From NCBI GenBank assembly GCA_002102555.1, contig MCFL01000038.1, forward strand, positions 124,001-188,000: a stretch of 64,000 nt of DNA, written 5' to 3'. Both the position numbers and the translations under genes were made by a program. The notes under the pieces were generated by a model. It was not told the origin of the DNA. It did not search any database and worked only from the letters and a program-made list of their open reading frames with translations. Below, piece after piece: positions 37,651 to 48,251 of this stretch (position 1 is the first letter of the stretch; each line of letters begins with the position of its first letter). This DNA is from Catenaria anguillulae PL171. Taxonomy: Eukaryota > Blastocladiomycota > Blastocladiomycetes > Blastocladiales > Catenariaceae.

Positions 37651-40317
37651 TCAACCCCGTCTTGGTTCCTCCATTTGCTCATTGACAAACCTCGCGAGTG
37701 CCGATGGCCGCACACACCTGACCGCCGCTGCCTCGTACGCCTGCATGAGCGCCGGATTGCTCGTCACCACCACAATGTTGGGCATGTCGTCTGGGTCGCG
37801 CGACAAAATGTCGTCCACGCACGATTGCAAGTCTCGGAGCTCTTGAAATGCTGCATCCGAGTCTGCATCGTCATCTACAGCCATTGTTCGTGGTCGATGG
37901 GTGGTGGCGGTTGATGATGGTGAATGGGACTGAATGCGAACAAGTCCATCGCCGCCTTGCTGCCGGACAACGGCTTCCAGGGTCCGAACGACTTGGCGGG
38001 CCAGTGGTGAGGTGGATTTGGCATGGTCAAGGTACTCGATCACTGGAACGTAAACCATGATCAGGGTTAAAACTAAGCGAGAAAAAAACAAGCAAAGCAA
38101 CGGGTCAAACATACCATAAGTGGGCACAACCATCCGACACACCTCCATCTCAACCACCCGACTCACGTGCCGCCACCCCGACCCCTTGACGCTCTCTCCA
38201 GAAACCACGTCGCATGCCAGGACAAGAACGTTGGGAATCAGCTCCTGCATGAGCTTTGGCCCGCTGGCCGTTTGAATAAGCCTGAGTCCAGGGCCTTTGT
38301 CCGCGAGCGCTGCAGGTGGACGCATATTGGGCGACGGCGGACTTGAAAAGTGCTCGTTGAGGATCGCGGCCAACCTGGCCAACCGCGCGTGATCGCCGCC
38401 GCCAGCCGCCATGCCATCCGCCGTGGTGGCGGCCGCCTTGAACGGATCAAGCATTAAATACATGTCGTCGAGACACGCAAATTGGCACAAGTCCCGATCC
38501 ACCTCGTCTATCCACTTGAACTCTTGGATGTCACCGTCATCCGACTCTTCCTTGGCAGGCGGCAACTGGTCCGCAACCAGTCGCGCCATGTGCCTCACAT
38601 CCACCACTTTGTCCAATCGGTCTGCCACCTCACTTGCCAAGCTCGTGCGAATCACCTCCGTCACCAATGCGGGTTGTCCCACGGCCCATGTTGCGAGGAC
38701 GTGCAGAGCCCGCGGGCACGTGGCGGCCGTAGCCAAGGCAAGCACGAGCACGAGCCCGCGGCGCACGTGGTGGCCAATGAGATCCGGGTCGGTCGTGGGC
38801 GGTTGTTTTGGGAGCAGGTGGGTGAGCAGCGCGAGAAACAGGTGGGTGAGGTGGTGGGTTGGGATGAGCGGGGCCGGCGAAGAAGACAAGGCAGTCAAGA
38901 GGGTGCGGGTCGAGAGCGAGTCGGCAGGCAGTGGCGTGGCGCCGAGCGTCAGGGTGGGTGCGAGGACGTGCAGCAGGATCTGGAGCACCACGGGGTGGTT
39001 TCGGTCGGTAAAGCTCGGTTTCGACAGTTGTGTGCAGAGTGTTTCGAGATTGTCGCGGCACACCGATGAGGGTTGGCGCATGGCAATCCCACGTGTGAAC
39101 CAGTACATGGCCAACAGAGGAAGGTGCTCCAGTTGTTGGTCATCCGTCGACGTCCAAGTCACGGGTAGTAGTGTGCGGGATGTCAACGTGTAGTAGGTGG
39201 AGATGACTGTGCCGAGCTGCGAGCAGGCTTGGCCGCTAGGGAAAAGGGCGAGCGCAGTGAGGTAGCGTGAGTATGCGGTGGAAGGGAATGGAATAGGCGA
39301 CGGGTCGTCCGAGTCATTCGCTGGCGGCTGGGAAAAATGAGTTGCTTGGTGATGATACCGCTCTATGTACGAGCAGTGTCAGTCACTCGTGCTCATCAGA
39401 AAGTAACAGTACATCCCAATCAACAAATGTACCAAGATCACCCAGGTACGTCAAGCATCGATGCAGGGAAATGACTTGGGCGGTTTCGGCGGGTCCAAGG
39501 TACCCAAAGCGAAGTACTGTGGTGGAAAAAAAAAAATGCGTTCAAGGTTCAAAAATCCGCCTGTGAATGCCTGTGCAGGACTGGCGTACCCAAACCCGTG
39601 TCGGGGTTCAGTGCTGAGTATCCACGCAGAGCGCTGATGACGGCATGAAAGTATCCCATGGCGTCGTAGAGCGCAGCGAGCAGCTCGAGCCGGGATTCTT
39701 CGACTTTTGCTGCGTCTCCCTAGATGGCAAAGTGCAAGTCGCCACTCGTCAGGACCAACAAACAATGACAAAAACACAGTCTGTCAAGCACATGTCTGAT
39801 GTACCCTGTTCAGCTTGGCACGCAAGGGATCAATGATTCGACGAAACACCACCTGCCATACTCGATCCTCATACGACTTTGGTGCCGCCGAGGAGGCCTT
39901 GTCGTTGGATTGACGTCCTGCCTTTTTTGGTGATGCGCGCTTTGGCGGTTGAGCAAAGGATGCCAGTTGATGCTGACATAGCGTTCGAAACCTGCAAGGA
40001 AGCAAGGAGGTAAATGCCGGACCCATGCAATGCAGTGAGATTGGGCACTCGAATGAATGCCGAATATGAATACCGTTCCACACATACTGATGTCTGAGGA
40101 TGGGCACGAGCTCGGCATCAGGGCGTTCTTGCCGCGAATCCGAAGCGTGTGCGTGTGCAGCGGAGGATGATGAGCCGGCGAGCAAGCGGGATTGAAGGTC
40201 ATCGAGTAGCGAGTCGACATCGCTGCTGCTGCTGCTGCTGGACGGGGTCGTCGTTGGGCCCCTGTCCGTGGCCTTGGCTTGAGTGGGAGGATGATGAACT
40301 TTGGACGAGGATTTCAT
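37651..40317 (-). CDS. EST1/SMG5-7-type protein with C-terminal PIN domain (nonsense-mediated decay)
   Basis: Six exons (40317-40088, 39991-39805, 39719-39590, 39516-39433, 39362-38115, 38042-37651) agree in phase and give 756 residues. The N-terminal 14-3-3-like half has SYEDRVWQVVFRRIIDPLR, HRCLTYLGDLERYHHQ (joined across a splice), ALFPSGQACSQLGTVIS and AMYWFTRGIAMRQPS, the EST1 pattern. The C-terminus is a PIN fold: LVLACDVV (first Asp), VVPTYVIEYLDHAKS (joined across a splice), CVDDILSRD and VVVTSNPAL. The usual acidic residue of the last motif (TDD in SMG6) is Ser-Asn here, so the nuclease may be weak or inactive, as in SMG5. It is shorter than animal SMG6. Confidence 0.85.
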
Positions 40318-40648
40318 GATATGACGATAGGGAGTGGGCTCGTCAACTGAACCATTGATATTGCATAGTCAAGATTTCATGTGTGCGGCGTTCATGGAAT
40401 GGCTACCTACGTCCGTGTCTTATACGCTTATAGCTTATAGCCTGCTGACGGACTGACCACGAGGTCGCCGCGTGGTCGTGATCGGCGGACCGATCGACCG
40501 TTGTGTCCCGGCCGCTGCCCGCTGCCAAGTTGGCGCCGGCAAATAGATGTTTGACAAGATGTTGCTGATGAACTCCTCTTGTGCCACGTACATAACCATT
40601 TCTTGACCCAACCCCGCGCAACGACATCCAAACCAAGGAAAAGCAATC
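40318..40648. other. Intergenic region between divergent genes
   Basis: This holds the upstream regions of the SMG-like gene and the DUF866 gene, with AT-rich stretches at about 40360-40440. No other feature was seen. Confidence 0.4.
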
Positions 40649-41200
40649 ATGGTGTTCCTGGGCCTCTTTCTCCGTGCCGACATGGACAATGTCAGCCGCA
40701 TCCTGCCCGCCGACGTGGACCACTGGGAGATTTCGGTCCGCTGCGGCTCATGCAACGAAGACAACCCGACGCCCATCACCGTGTCGGCCGACGATTCCAT
40801 GGCCATCTCTGGCTCCCGCGGCGAAGCCAACGTCGTCATGAAGTGCAAGTTTTGCAAGCGCGAAGGATCCATTCGTATGCAATCTGCCCATCTTTTTCTT
40901 CCTCATTCCAAACAACTCGCTGACATCCAAGTGCTCCTGATATCGATCGGCACAGGGATTGTGGACAACTCGGTCGTCGAATGGGCCGAAGACCAGCCGC
41001 TCGTCCGCTTTGAATGCCGCGGCATCGACATCACAAAGTGGCACCCAAAGGGCGGCTGGACCGTGTACGCCGGCAACGATTCGCCGACCAAGTGGACAGA
41101 TGTGGATTTGAGTGATGATTGGATGGAGTACGACGAAAAGTCGGGCGATCCGGTTTCCATTTCCGATGTGGCAACCGACGTGCGTCGTGTCAAGGGCTGA
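40649..41200 (+). CDS. DUF866 / CXXC zinc-binding protein (CZIB-like)
   Basis: Exons 40649-40874 and 40956-41200 give 156 residues, the usual size of this small, widely conserved eukaryotic family (human C1orf123/CZIB). Two zinc-ligand pairs are visible, CGSC in the first strand region and CKFCKREGSI after GSRGEANVVMK. The second half has FECRGIDI, a WHPKGGW segment and the acidic DLSDDWMEYDEKSGD. The role is poorly known. The 81-base intron has no in-frame stop. Confidence 0.9.
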   Translation: MVFLGLFLRADMDNVSRILPADVDHWEISVRCGSCNEDNPTPITVSADDSMAISGSRGEANVVMKCKFCKREGSIRMQSAHLFLPHSKQLADIQVLLISIGTGIVDNSVVEWAEDQPLVRFECRGIDITKWHPKGGWTVYAGNDSPTKWTDVDLSDDWMEYDEKSGDPVSISDVATDVRRVKG

Positions 41201-41855
41201 TGATTATTTGTGTGCGTACAGGTTTGTCAGTCAGTGTGTACCAACAGGAGTGAGTGGTTCATGTATTGGAAACGATTCGTATGTATGCAAGCTACCAGTT
41301 CCACATTCTTGCGCTTGCTGGCCGGGTCCCCGTTCGATCGGTAATCGTCAAGCTGAATCGTCTGCCAACTTTCCACTTGGCCGTTGCCACATCAGGTCAA
41401 TTTGATGGCGCACTGCAGCTGCGCGCCATGACTGTATTGACATAGCCAGCGAGGCGGAATCAGGCGCACGGCTGCAACTGAGACTTGGCATGCGCATGCA
41501 AATGAGGCGCGCTGGCTGCCCTACCTGCGAATGTTTGCACGGTCTGTGCCCTCAACGCGCGCTCAGTTTCAAATCATTCACGGTCAGGAGAAGTATTACG
41601 CCCGACTTGTCTCTGCATCGACCCATGTGGGCTTCCTGCACGCGCACGTTGGCCTTTTACTCAACATTCGCAGCCACTGGCACTGGTGGACTTGGGCTCG
41701 TTGTCACGGTAAGGACTGTGGTGGTAGGTACAAAAGAGTGAATGGTCCCTACTTTTCCATTCCACCTGGAAGCCGAGACGACGGTCAACCCACAAGCACT
41801 TAGTAGCATCACCATCTTGACTCGAACCATAGATCACTCGTAGACTGTGTCCACC
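41201..41855. other. Intergenic region upstream of the subtilase array
   Basis: About 0.65 kb with short unconvincing frames. It probably contains the promoter of subtilase A. I see nothing else. Confidence 0.4.
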
Positions 41856-43453
41856 ATGAAGCTCCTTTCACTTGTCGCCACACTCAGTCTGGCGCTTCTC
41901 ACGTCGGCCGCTCCTACCGCTCAACCGGATGTCGTGCCCAATCAATACATTGTCACGCTCAAACCCTCGGCCAACCTCGCTCAATTCTCTCGTGCCCTCC
42001 AATCCGAAATCGCTCGCGAGCGCGAAGCCATCTCCACGGCCGCATCTACTGGCACCGCCGTTCCCAAGTTTGGCCACCAAGTCTCGATCGGTTCGTCGTT
42101 CAAGGCCGTTGTTGGTGTTTTCACTCAAGACATGGTTGACAAACTCAAGGCCAACGGGCAAGTTGCGCACGTCGAGCCGGATGGCATTGTCCGTGCATTT
42201 GAAACGACTCAACTCAACCCGCCCAGCTGGGGTTTGGCCCGCATTTCTCGCCGTCCGGGTGGCAATCAAGGGCATTACACGTTTGCTGCCGACAAGCAAG
42301 GAGAAGGTGTTGACGTCTATGTCATTGATACTGGTATTTACTTTTCCCAACGGATCACACTCCATTCATTGCACAATGACTCACATGTTTTGCTTCCAGG
42401 TGTTGACGTGTACCATCCCGAATTTATCGGTATGGATACTCGACGCGGCAAAAATGTGTTTCGCTCCGAAACTCAATGGCCTAACACAGACGAAAACGGA
42501 CATGGTATGGTCCTTCACGTTGCATTGAACTCGATTCTCGTCATTTCTTCAATCCTTTTTTCTTTTTACTCTTTCCTTTATCACTACCAGGTACTCACGT
42601 TGCCGGCACCGTTGCCGGTGTCCGCCATGGCGTGGCCAAACGCGCCCGTGTCAACAGCGTCAAGGTTCTTGACAAGAACGGGAAAGGAACTTGGTCCGGG
42701 TTAATTCGGGGCTTGGAATTTGCTGCCGAAGAAATTCGCAAATCTGGCAAGACTGCCGTGTGCAACATGTCGCTTGGGGGCGGCGTGAATGAAGCCATGG
42801 ATGCAGCAGTTGCCAGCCTGTTTGAGGCGGGCTGCGTCGTTGTCAAGGCAGCTGGCAACGAACAGTGCGTCTTCCCATTTCGACACTTACCCCTCACGTT
42901 TCGTCATCAGTTTTTCACTTTGTGCTGTCAACAGGCAAGACGCATGCAATGTGAGTCCGGCTCGCGCTCCGCAGGGTCTTACCGTGGCCGCCCTCGCCGC
43001 AAATGGCCAGTCCATCGACACAAGCTATTCCAACTTTGGTCGCTGTGTCAACAGTACGATCCAAGGCAGCTTTGTCAGCCGACGGTTCCCTGAACAACTC
43101 TTTTCCTCACTCCGAACCATGTCCCCCCTTTTGTAGTCGCAGCACCCGGCTCTCGCATCAGGTCAGCTTGGCTCAACAGAAGCTACGACACTATTGACGG
43201 AACAAGGTATGTACGAAGCAACTCGGGTGTTCCGCTTCCATGAATACATGATATCTCACGCGGCCATGGTTCCGTTCTTGTCCCCAGCATGGCCGCTCCA
43301 CATGTTGCCGGTGCCGCCGCGCTGATTCTCGGCGAGGAACCGTGGCTCAAGCCCCAAGAGGTCGTGGACCGGATCTTGTCTCGCGCGTCGCAGGGCGTCA
43401 TTACGAGTGGGCTCAACGGGTCGCCAAACCGTGTCGTTTACGTCGGCAAGTAA
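41856..43453 (+). CDS. Subtilase A, secreted proteinase K-like protease with I9 propeptide
   Basis: Six exons (41856-42333, 42400-42504, 42591-42864, 42935-43053, 43137-43206, 43288-43453) agree in phase and give 403 residues. A signal peptide ([19 protein letters not shown]) is followed by an I9 inhibitor propeptide ([10 protein letters not shown]...HVEPDG). The S8 catalytic domain then has the triad Asp in YVIDTG, His in NGHGTHVAG and Ser in [11 protein letters not shown]. The oxyanion-hole Asn is present in KAAGN. Several of these motifs are rebuilt only after splicing. It is expected to be an active broad-specificity secreted protease. Intron 1 (66 bases) is stop-free in frame. Confidence 0.93.
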
Positions 43454-44109
43454 GCCAAAACGGCCCATGTGTGACTACGAGGGTAGGCGCGAGAACTATG
43501 GACACGTTGCCGGTTCAATTGTCGGGTGTGTTTGGAATGCAGTTGCTCCCTATTGTTGGTTTCTGTTGCAATGAATGCAGACTGTGCTCAAGTTGGGTGA
43601 TTATTTGGTCGAGCTCCTCGAGCTCATTCGAGGGTCAAGTTTTCTGCGTTTTCCTGAAGCAAAGGTGCCATTGGATGACAAACTATGTGGTGAGACATCT
43701 CCGCTCAGATATTTCTATATGATCCGGATCGATCATGCCTCATGAGGTGCACCGTCAGAACGGCTGAGACGTTATTCCACCGTCTGACACCGTTTCAAAT
43801 AAACGCCATGTGCGATGCGTGCATGCGCTAGGCGTACATTATATGCACCAGAGAATCTGCTCCGCACATTTTGTTCATGCTCCTAGCAACCCAGCAAATG
43901 AAGGCACTTAGTCTCAACTCTTGGGGAGACGGAGTCGTCTGTTCATCTCCAGCTTTACCGTAAACAGAAGCTGCCACAACCAGACAACGGAGGCATGAAT
44001 TCCGCTGAACCGAAGTCGCCTTCAAATACTGGGCGGCACCGTCTGCTTGAAGCGGACTGCTCGATACTCCGATCCCCATTGACCGAGTACTCTACATTCC
44101 CCCGGCGCC
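43454..44109. other. Intergenic region between subtilases A and B
   Basis: About 0.65 kb without a recognisable gene. It lies within the tandem duplication and probably holds the promoter of copy B. Confidence 0.4.
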
Positions 44110-45766
44110 ATGAAGCTGCTTGCCCTCATTGCCACCATCGGTCTTGCCCTCGTCTCGTCGACTTCTCCCACCGCGGCCGCGCCGACGGTCGCGGGAGCTC
44201 AGTCTCAAGTCGTGCCTAACCAATACATTATCACGCTCAAGCCCACGGCCAACCTGTCCCAGTTTTCTCGCGCGCTGCAATCCGAAATGGCCCGCGAACG
44301 CGAATCGAACACTGTCAACGGCGGCATTGTCCCCAAGTTTGGCCAGCAAGTCTTGATTGGCTCGTCATTCAAGGCCGTGACTGGCACCATGACGGACGAC
44401 ATGGTCCGTAAACTCAAGGCCAACAGCCAAGTCGCCAGTGTCGAGCCCGATTACATTGTGCAATTGTTTGAAACGACGCAATTGAATCCGCCGAGTTGGG
44501 GTCTCGGTCGCATTTCGAGCCGCTCGGGTGTTCAAGGCTACTATTCGTTCCCAGACAAGCAAGGTGAGGGTGTTGACGTGTATGTCATTGACACAGGTGC
44601 GTTGCTTTCCTGCTTTACTTGCTCCACATGTTCTCATGTTTTCTCATACCTTGGTTGGCTCGTCTTTCTGGTACATAGGCGTGAGACCGGGCCATCCCGA
44701 GTTTCGTGGTTTCGAGCAGGAACAGCGAGCAAAGACCGCTTTCAAAGTCATTGGCGGTTCAGAGCCAGAGGAGGATCAGAATGGCCACGGTATGTTTTTA
44801 TCACTTTACAGCTCGTTATAGCGTTTTTTTTTCGACCAGCGACTCACATTCACTTTTCTGCTTGTCTAGGCACCCATGTTGCTGGTACTATTGCGGGTGT
44901 CCAATTCGGTGTGGCAAAACGTGCACGCATTCGTGCCATCAAAATCTTGGACAGGAACGGTTTCGGCAGGGCGTCGGATGCCGTGTGGGGAATGGCACTC
45001 GCTGCCAGCGAGATTCGCACGTCGGGCAAGACGGCGGTTTGCAACATGTCTTTTGGGTTTTATGCAAACCAGACACCTGCCAGCGATATGACGGCACTGG
45101 ACCAGGCAGCTGCAGCCTTATTTGAGGCGGGATGCGTTATTGTTAAGGCGGCTGGAAACTGGAAACTCAAAGTATGTTCGCACCTTGTTCGTTTGTCGAG
45201 TCCATCTGGGCCGCACCGACCTGACGTTCACATGATTGTGATCATGTCCGTACAGGGTAGATGCTTGCACTGCAGCTCCCGGTCGTGTCCCTCAAGGCCT
45301 TACTGTCGCCGCGCTTTCGGCCAAAGGCGATGCACTTGCTAGCTACTCCAACATTGGTCGATGTGTCAACAGTACGCATTTTCCGCTCAATTGAGCCTGT
45401 TGACCTCGATCTCACGCGTTGCATCCCACATGCTCCATGTAGTTGCTGCGCCAGGAAATGATATTGTCTCTGCCGGTCTCGGCGGTCGGAATGCAAATGC
45501 GACCCTGTCTGGTACCAGGTACTTGTCCAACTACACAATCTCTCGCTTCGACCCGACTGGCCGATGCTGAACTACAATTCCATATGACTTTACCCAGTAT
45601 GGCCGCCCCTCACGTTGCTGGCGCTGCCGCGCTCATCCTTGGCCAAGAACCACAACTCACACCCCAGCAAGTTGTGGACCGGATCATTTCACGTGCAATC
45701 GTGGGGGTGATCAAGGGTGATCTCAAGGGCGGTGCGAATCGGGTCCTTTACGTTAGTCCGCAATAA
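44110..45766 (+). pseudogene. Subtilase B, frameshifted by a 7-bp tandem duplication
   Basis: The gene has the same six-exon layout as copy A: 44110-44596, 44679-44789, 44870-45171, 45256-45371, 45443-45518 and 45598-45766. The signal peptide, I9 propeptide and triad motifs (YVIDTG, NGHGTHVAG, Ser in SGTSMAAPHV) are all present. In exon 3 CTGGAAA occurs twice in a row (45152-45165). With both copies the exon ends in phase 0, while exon 4 needs phase 2. With one copy the phases match and the oxyanion region would read AAGN followed by SK. As given, translation after exon 3 runs into an early stop in exon 4. This may be a recent inactivation, an allele or an assembly artefact, because the rest is well preserved. 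Confidence 0.85.
45152..45165 (+). repeat. 7-bp direct tandem duplication in subtilase B exon 3
   Basis: Two adjacent copies of CTGGAAA lie at the oxyanion-hole codons. Paralogues A and C have a single version of this segment. The seven-base gain is the only lesion seen in this copy. Confidence 0.85.
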
Positions 45767-45899
45767 CTGGTAACTGGGATACATAGATGATGAGCGCGTA
45801 GGCCGCAATGTAGTCGTTGTGGTGGTTATTGGCTCTGTGATGGAAACGCGAATACATACACTCGACCACATTGGCAGTTTGGTTCTTCGTTGTTGTGAG

Positions 45900-46054
45900 G
45901 TGCTTTGCCGCTCCGGACGTTGCAGGCGCTGTCGCACTCATTCTACGTCAAGAGCCATGGCTGAAGCCGCAACAGGTCGTGGATCGAAAACTGTCTCGCG
46001 CTACCTTGGGGTGATACGTGGAAATCTCAACGACACACCGAACCGGTCGTGTAT
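45900..46054 (+). pseudogene. Relic of a subtilase last exon
   Basis: The sequence encodes AAPDVAGAVALILRQEPWLK, then PQQVVDRKLSRATLG, followed by a TGA and, after a frame change, GNLNDTPNR. This is the C-terminal exon of the array's subtilases (compare [20 protein letters not shown] in copy C), but with Asp for His next to the catalytic Ser region, a stop and a frameshift. No upstream exons are recognisable. A further fragment encoding SALILGQ lies at about 46058-46085. Confidence 0.8.
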
Positions 46055-46463
46055 TTGCGCTTCGGCGCTCATCCTTGGCCAATCGGGGAGTTGCGTTGGT
46101 GCTCTACGACTGCTCATATGTTACTTGTTTCGGCTATTGCGCCTACAAAGAAATTTAGAAGTGCTTGGATCCAACAGTTGGCTCCTTTGAGTGTACACAG
46201 CTTGCATGTCTCACATGCATGTGATCAAGTCACGATGTTTCAAGACGGCGGCCCATGCGTTATGTGCCTCAGCACCGTTTTCCTCAATCGAGCTGCACGA
46301 CGCCCACGTCTCGGTGGCACTTGGCACTCACCCGAAAAAAACGTATACCTAGGCCTACATAGATCCAGTTCAGCGCCTATTGTACAAAAACCGGAGCTGC
46401 ACCCGCCGCGGCTCGTTAATGCAATGCACATTGCACCGTTATCCTCTAAGAATTGGCTGTACC

Positions 46464-48052
46464 ATGAAGCTTCTCACACTTGTGTCGTCGATTACACTCT
46501 CCTTTCTTGCTTTGGCCACACCGGCCTCGAGCGCTCCGGCCAGTACAACGGCTCAACCCACCGTAGTCCCTAACGAATACGTTGTACTGCTCAAACCTGC
46601 AGCCAATCTGGCCCAATTCGCTCGTGCTTTGAAATCTGAAATTGCCCGAGAGCGCGATTCTATCTCTTTTTCGGCTACGGGCACCGGCACCAGCGTGATT
46701 CCCGAGTTTGGCCATGAAGTCTCGATCGGCTCCGGATTCAAGGCCGTGACTGGCAAGCTGACCGACGACATGGTGCGCAAGCTCAAGGCCAATGGCCAAG
46801 TTGCCAGCGTCGAGCCCAACTTTATCCTGCGCATGTTTGAAACAACGCAACTGGATCCGCCCAGCTGGGGCCTGTCACGCATTTCAAGTCGCAACGGACA
46901 GGGCGGCAACTATTACTTTCCCGACAGGCAAGGCGAAGGAGTCGACGTCTATGTGCTTGATTCGGGTATGTTCCATATGCGCAATACGCCTTGTGCATGG
47001 GCCAACAATTCAAAGTCTTCATGTGCTTATGTTTTTTGTCGCCCACAGGTATTCGTCTCGACCACTCGGAATTCGGTGGCAACCGTGCCGACTTTGTGTT
47101 CCAAGCTGACAACTCGTGGCCGCCGCAAGATATCCACGGCCACGGCACGCATATTGCAGGCATTGCTGCAGGTCGCCAATACGGTGTGGCCAAGCGTGCC
47201 AACGTGCGTGCGGTCAAAGTGGTCAACACAGGCGATGGGGTCTCGACCTGGACCAATTTGGTACTTGGCATGAAGGAGACGTACAATGCAATCAGTGCCC
47301 GTGGAGGCAAAACGGCCGTGTGTGTGATTTCGTTGGGCGCCGAAGGGGTGGATTGGAACGGGCCTGATCGGGCCGTCAAGGCGTTGCAGGATGGTGGGTG
47401 TGTGGTGGTCAAGGCTGGCGGGGACGTTGGGTTCGTTAGCTACTTTCGTTAGCATATGTACACGCAAAGGGGATGGCTATGTTGACACCCACGATCATGT
47501 CGCTCTGGGTTTTTGGTCTGTAGCAAGGACTCGTGCAACTTTACGCCCGCCCGTGCGCCCGAGGGTCTGACTGTTGCCATTCTGGACCGGAACGGCCAAT
47601 CGTTGACTTACTATTCCAATACGGGCCGCTGTATTCACCGTACGCACGTCCTGCTTGCACCGTCCATCCTTTGGCAAGTTGTGGGTCCGTCAGCTCTAAC
47701 CTCTTGTTTCGCCCATTCCACATCTTGTAGTTGCTGCACCTGGTCATGAAATCGTCTCGGCAAGTCATCGTGGTGGATTCACAACTCGATCGGGTTCCAG
47801 GTACATATTAATACGTTTCGCCAACTCGTGCTCGTTATGCAATGTAAACCTGGTGCTGATTCTTGCTCATTGGCTCACAAATATAGTTTCGCTGCTCCGC
47901 ATGTTGCCGGCGCAGCCGCACTTATCCTCGGTCAAGAGCCATGGTTGAAACCGCAGCAAGTCGTGGATCGGATTCTGTCACGCGCATCGCACGGCGTGCT
48001 TGGTGGAGATCTCAAGGGTACACCGAATCGGGTCGTGTATGTTCGTCCATGA
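46464..48052 (+). CDS. Subtilase C, proteinase K-like, altered oxyanion hole
   Basis: Five exons (46464-46965, 47049-47430, 47524-47639, 47731-47800, 47887-48052) agree in phase and give 411 residues. The signal peptide and I9 propeptide resemble copy A. The triad is kept: Asp in YVLDSG, His in HGHGTHIAG, and Ser in SGSSFAAPHVAG (across a splice). The oxyanion-hole AAGN of copies A and B reads AGGD here (47415-47426), so catalysis is probably impaired or changed. The intron that splits the His motif in A and B is absent. The fourth splice donor is GTTCGT, chosen for phase agreement. Confidence 0.88.
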
Positions 48053-48251
48053 TTTTTGGCTCAGTTACAGTCAGCGAATAGTCTTGATACGGCGAAATAG
48101 AGTGATGATCCACAGAGGACCCGTGCGTGAAACCGATATGAATAACATCTGTGAACCATTCGTTATGTAAACATGAAGAGATTGAATGTATATGAATACG
48201 AGATGAGAAGCAAGTACAGCTTCAGATGTTACAACCCTGGTCAAGTCGTCG

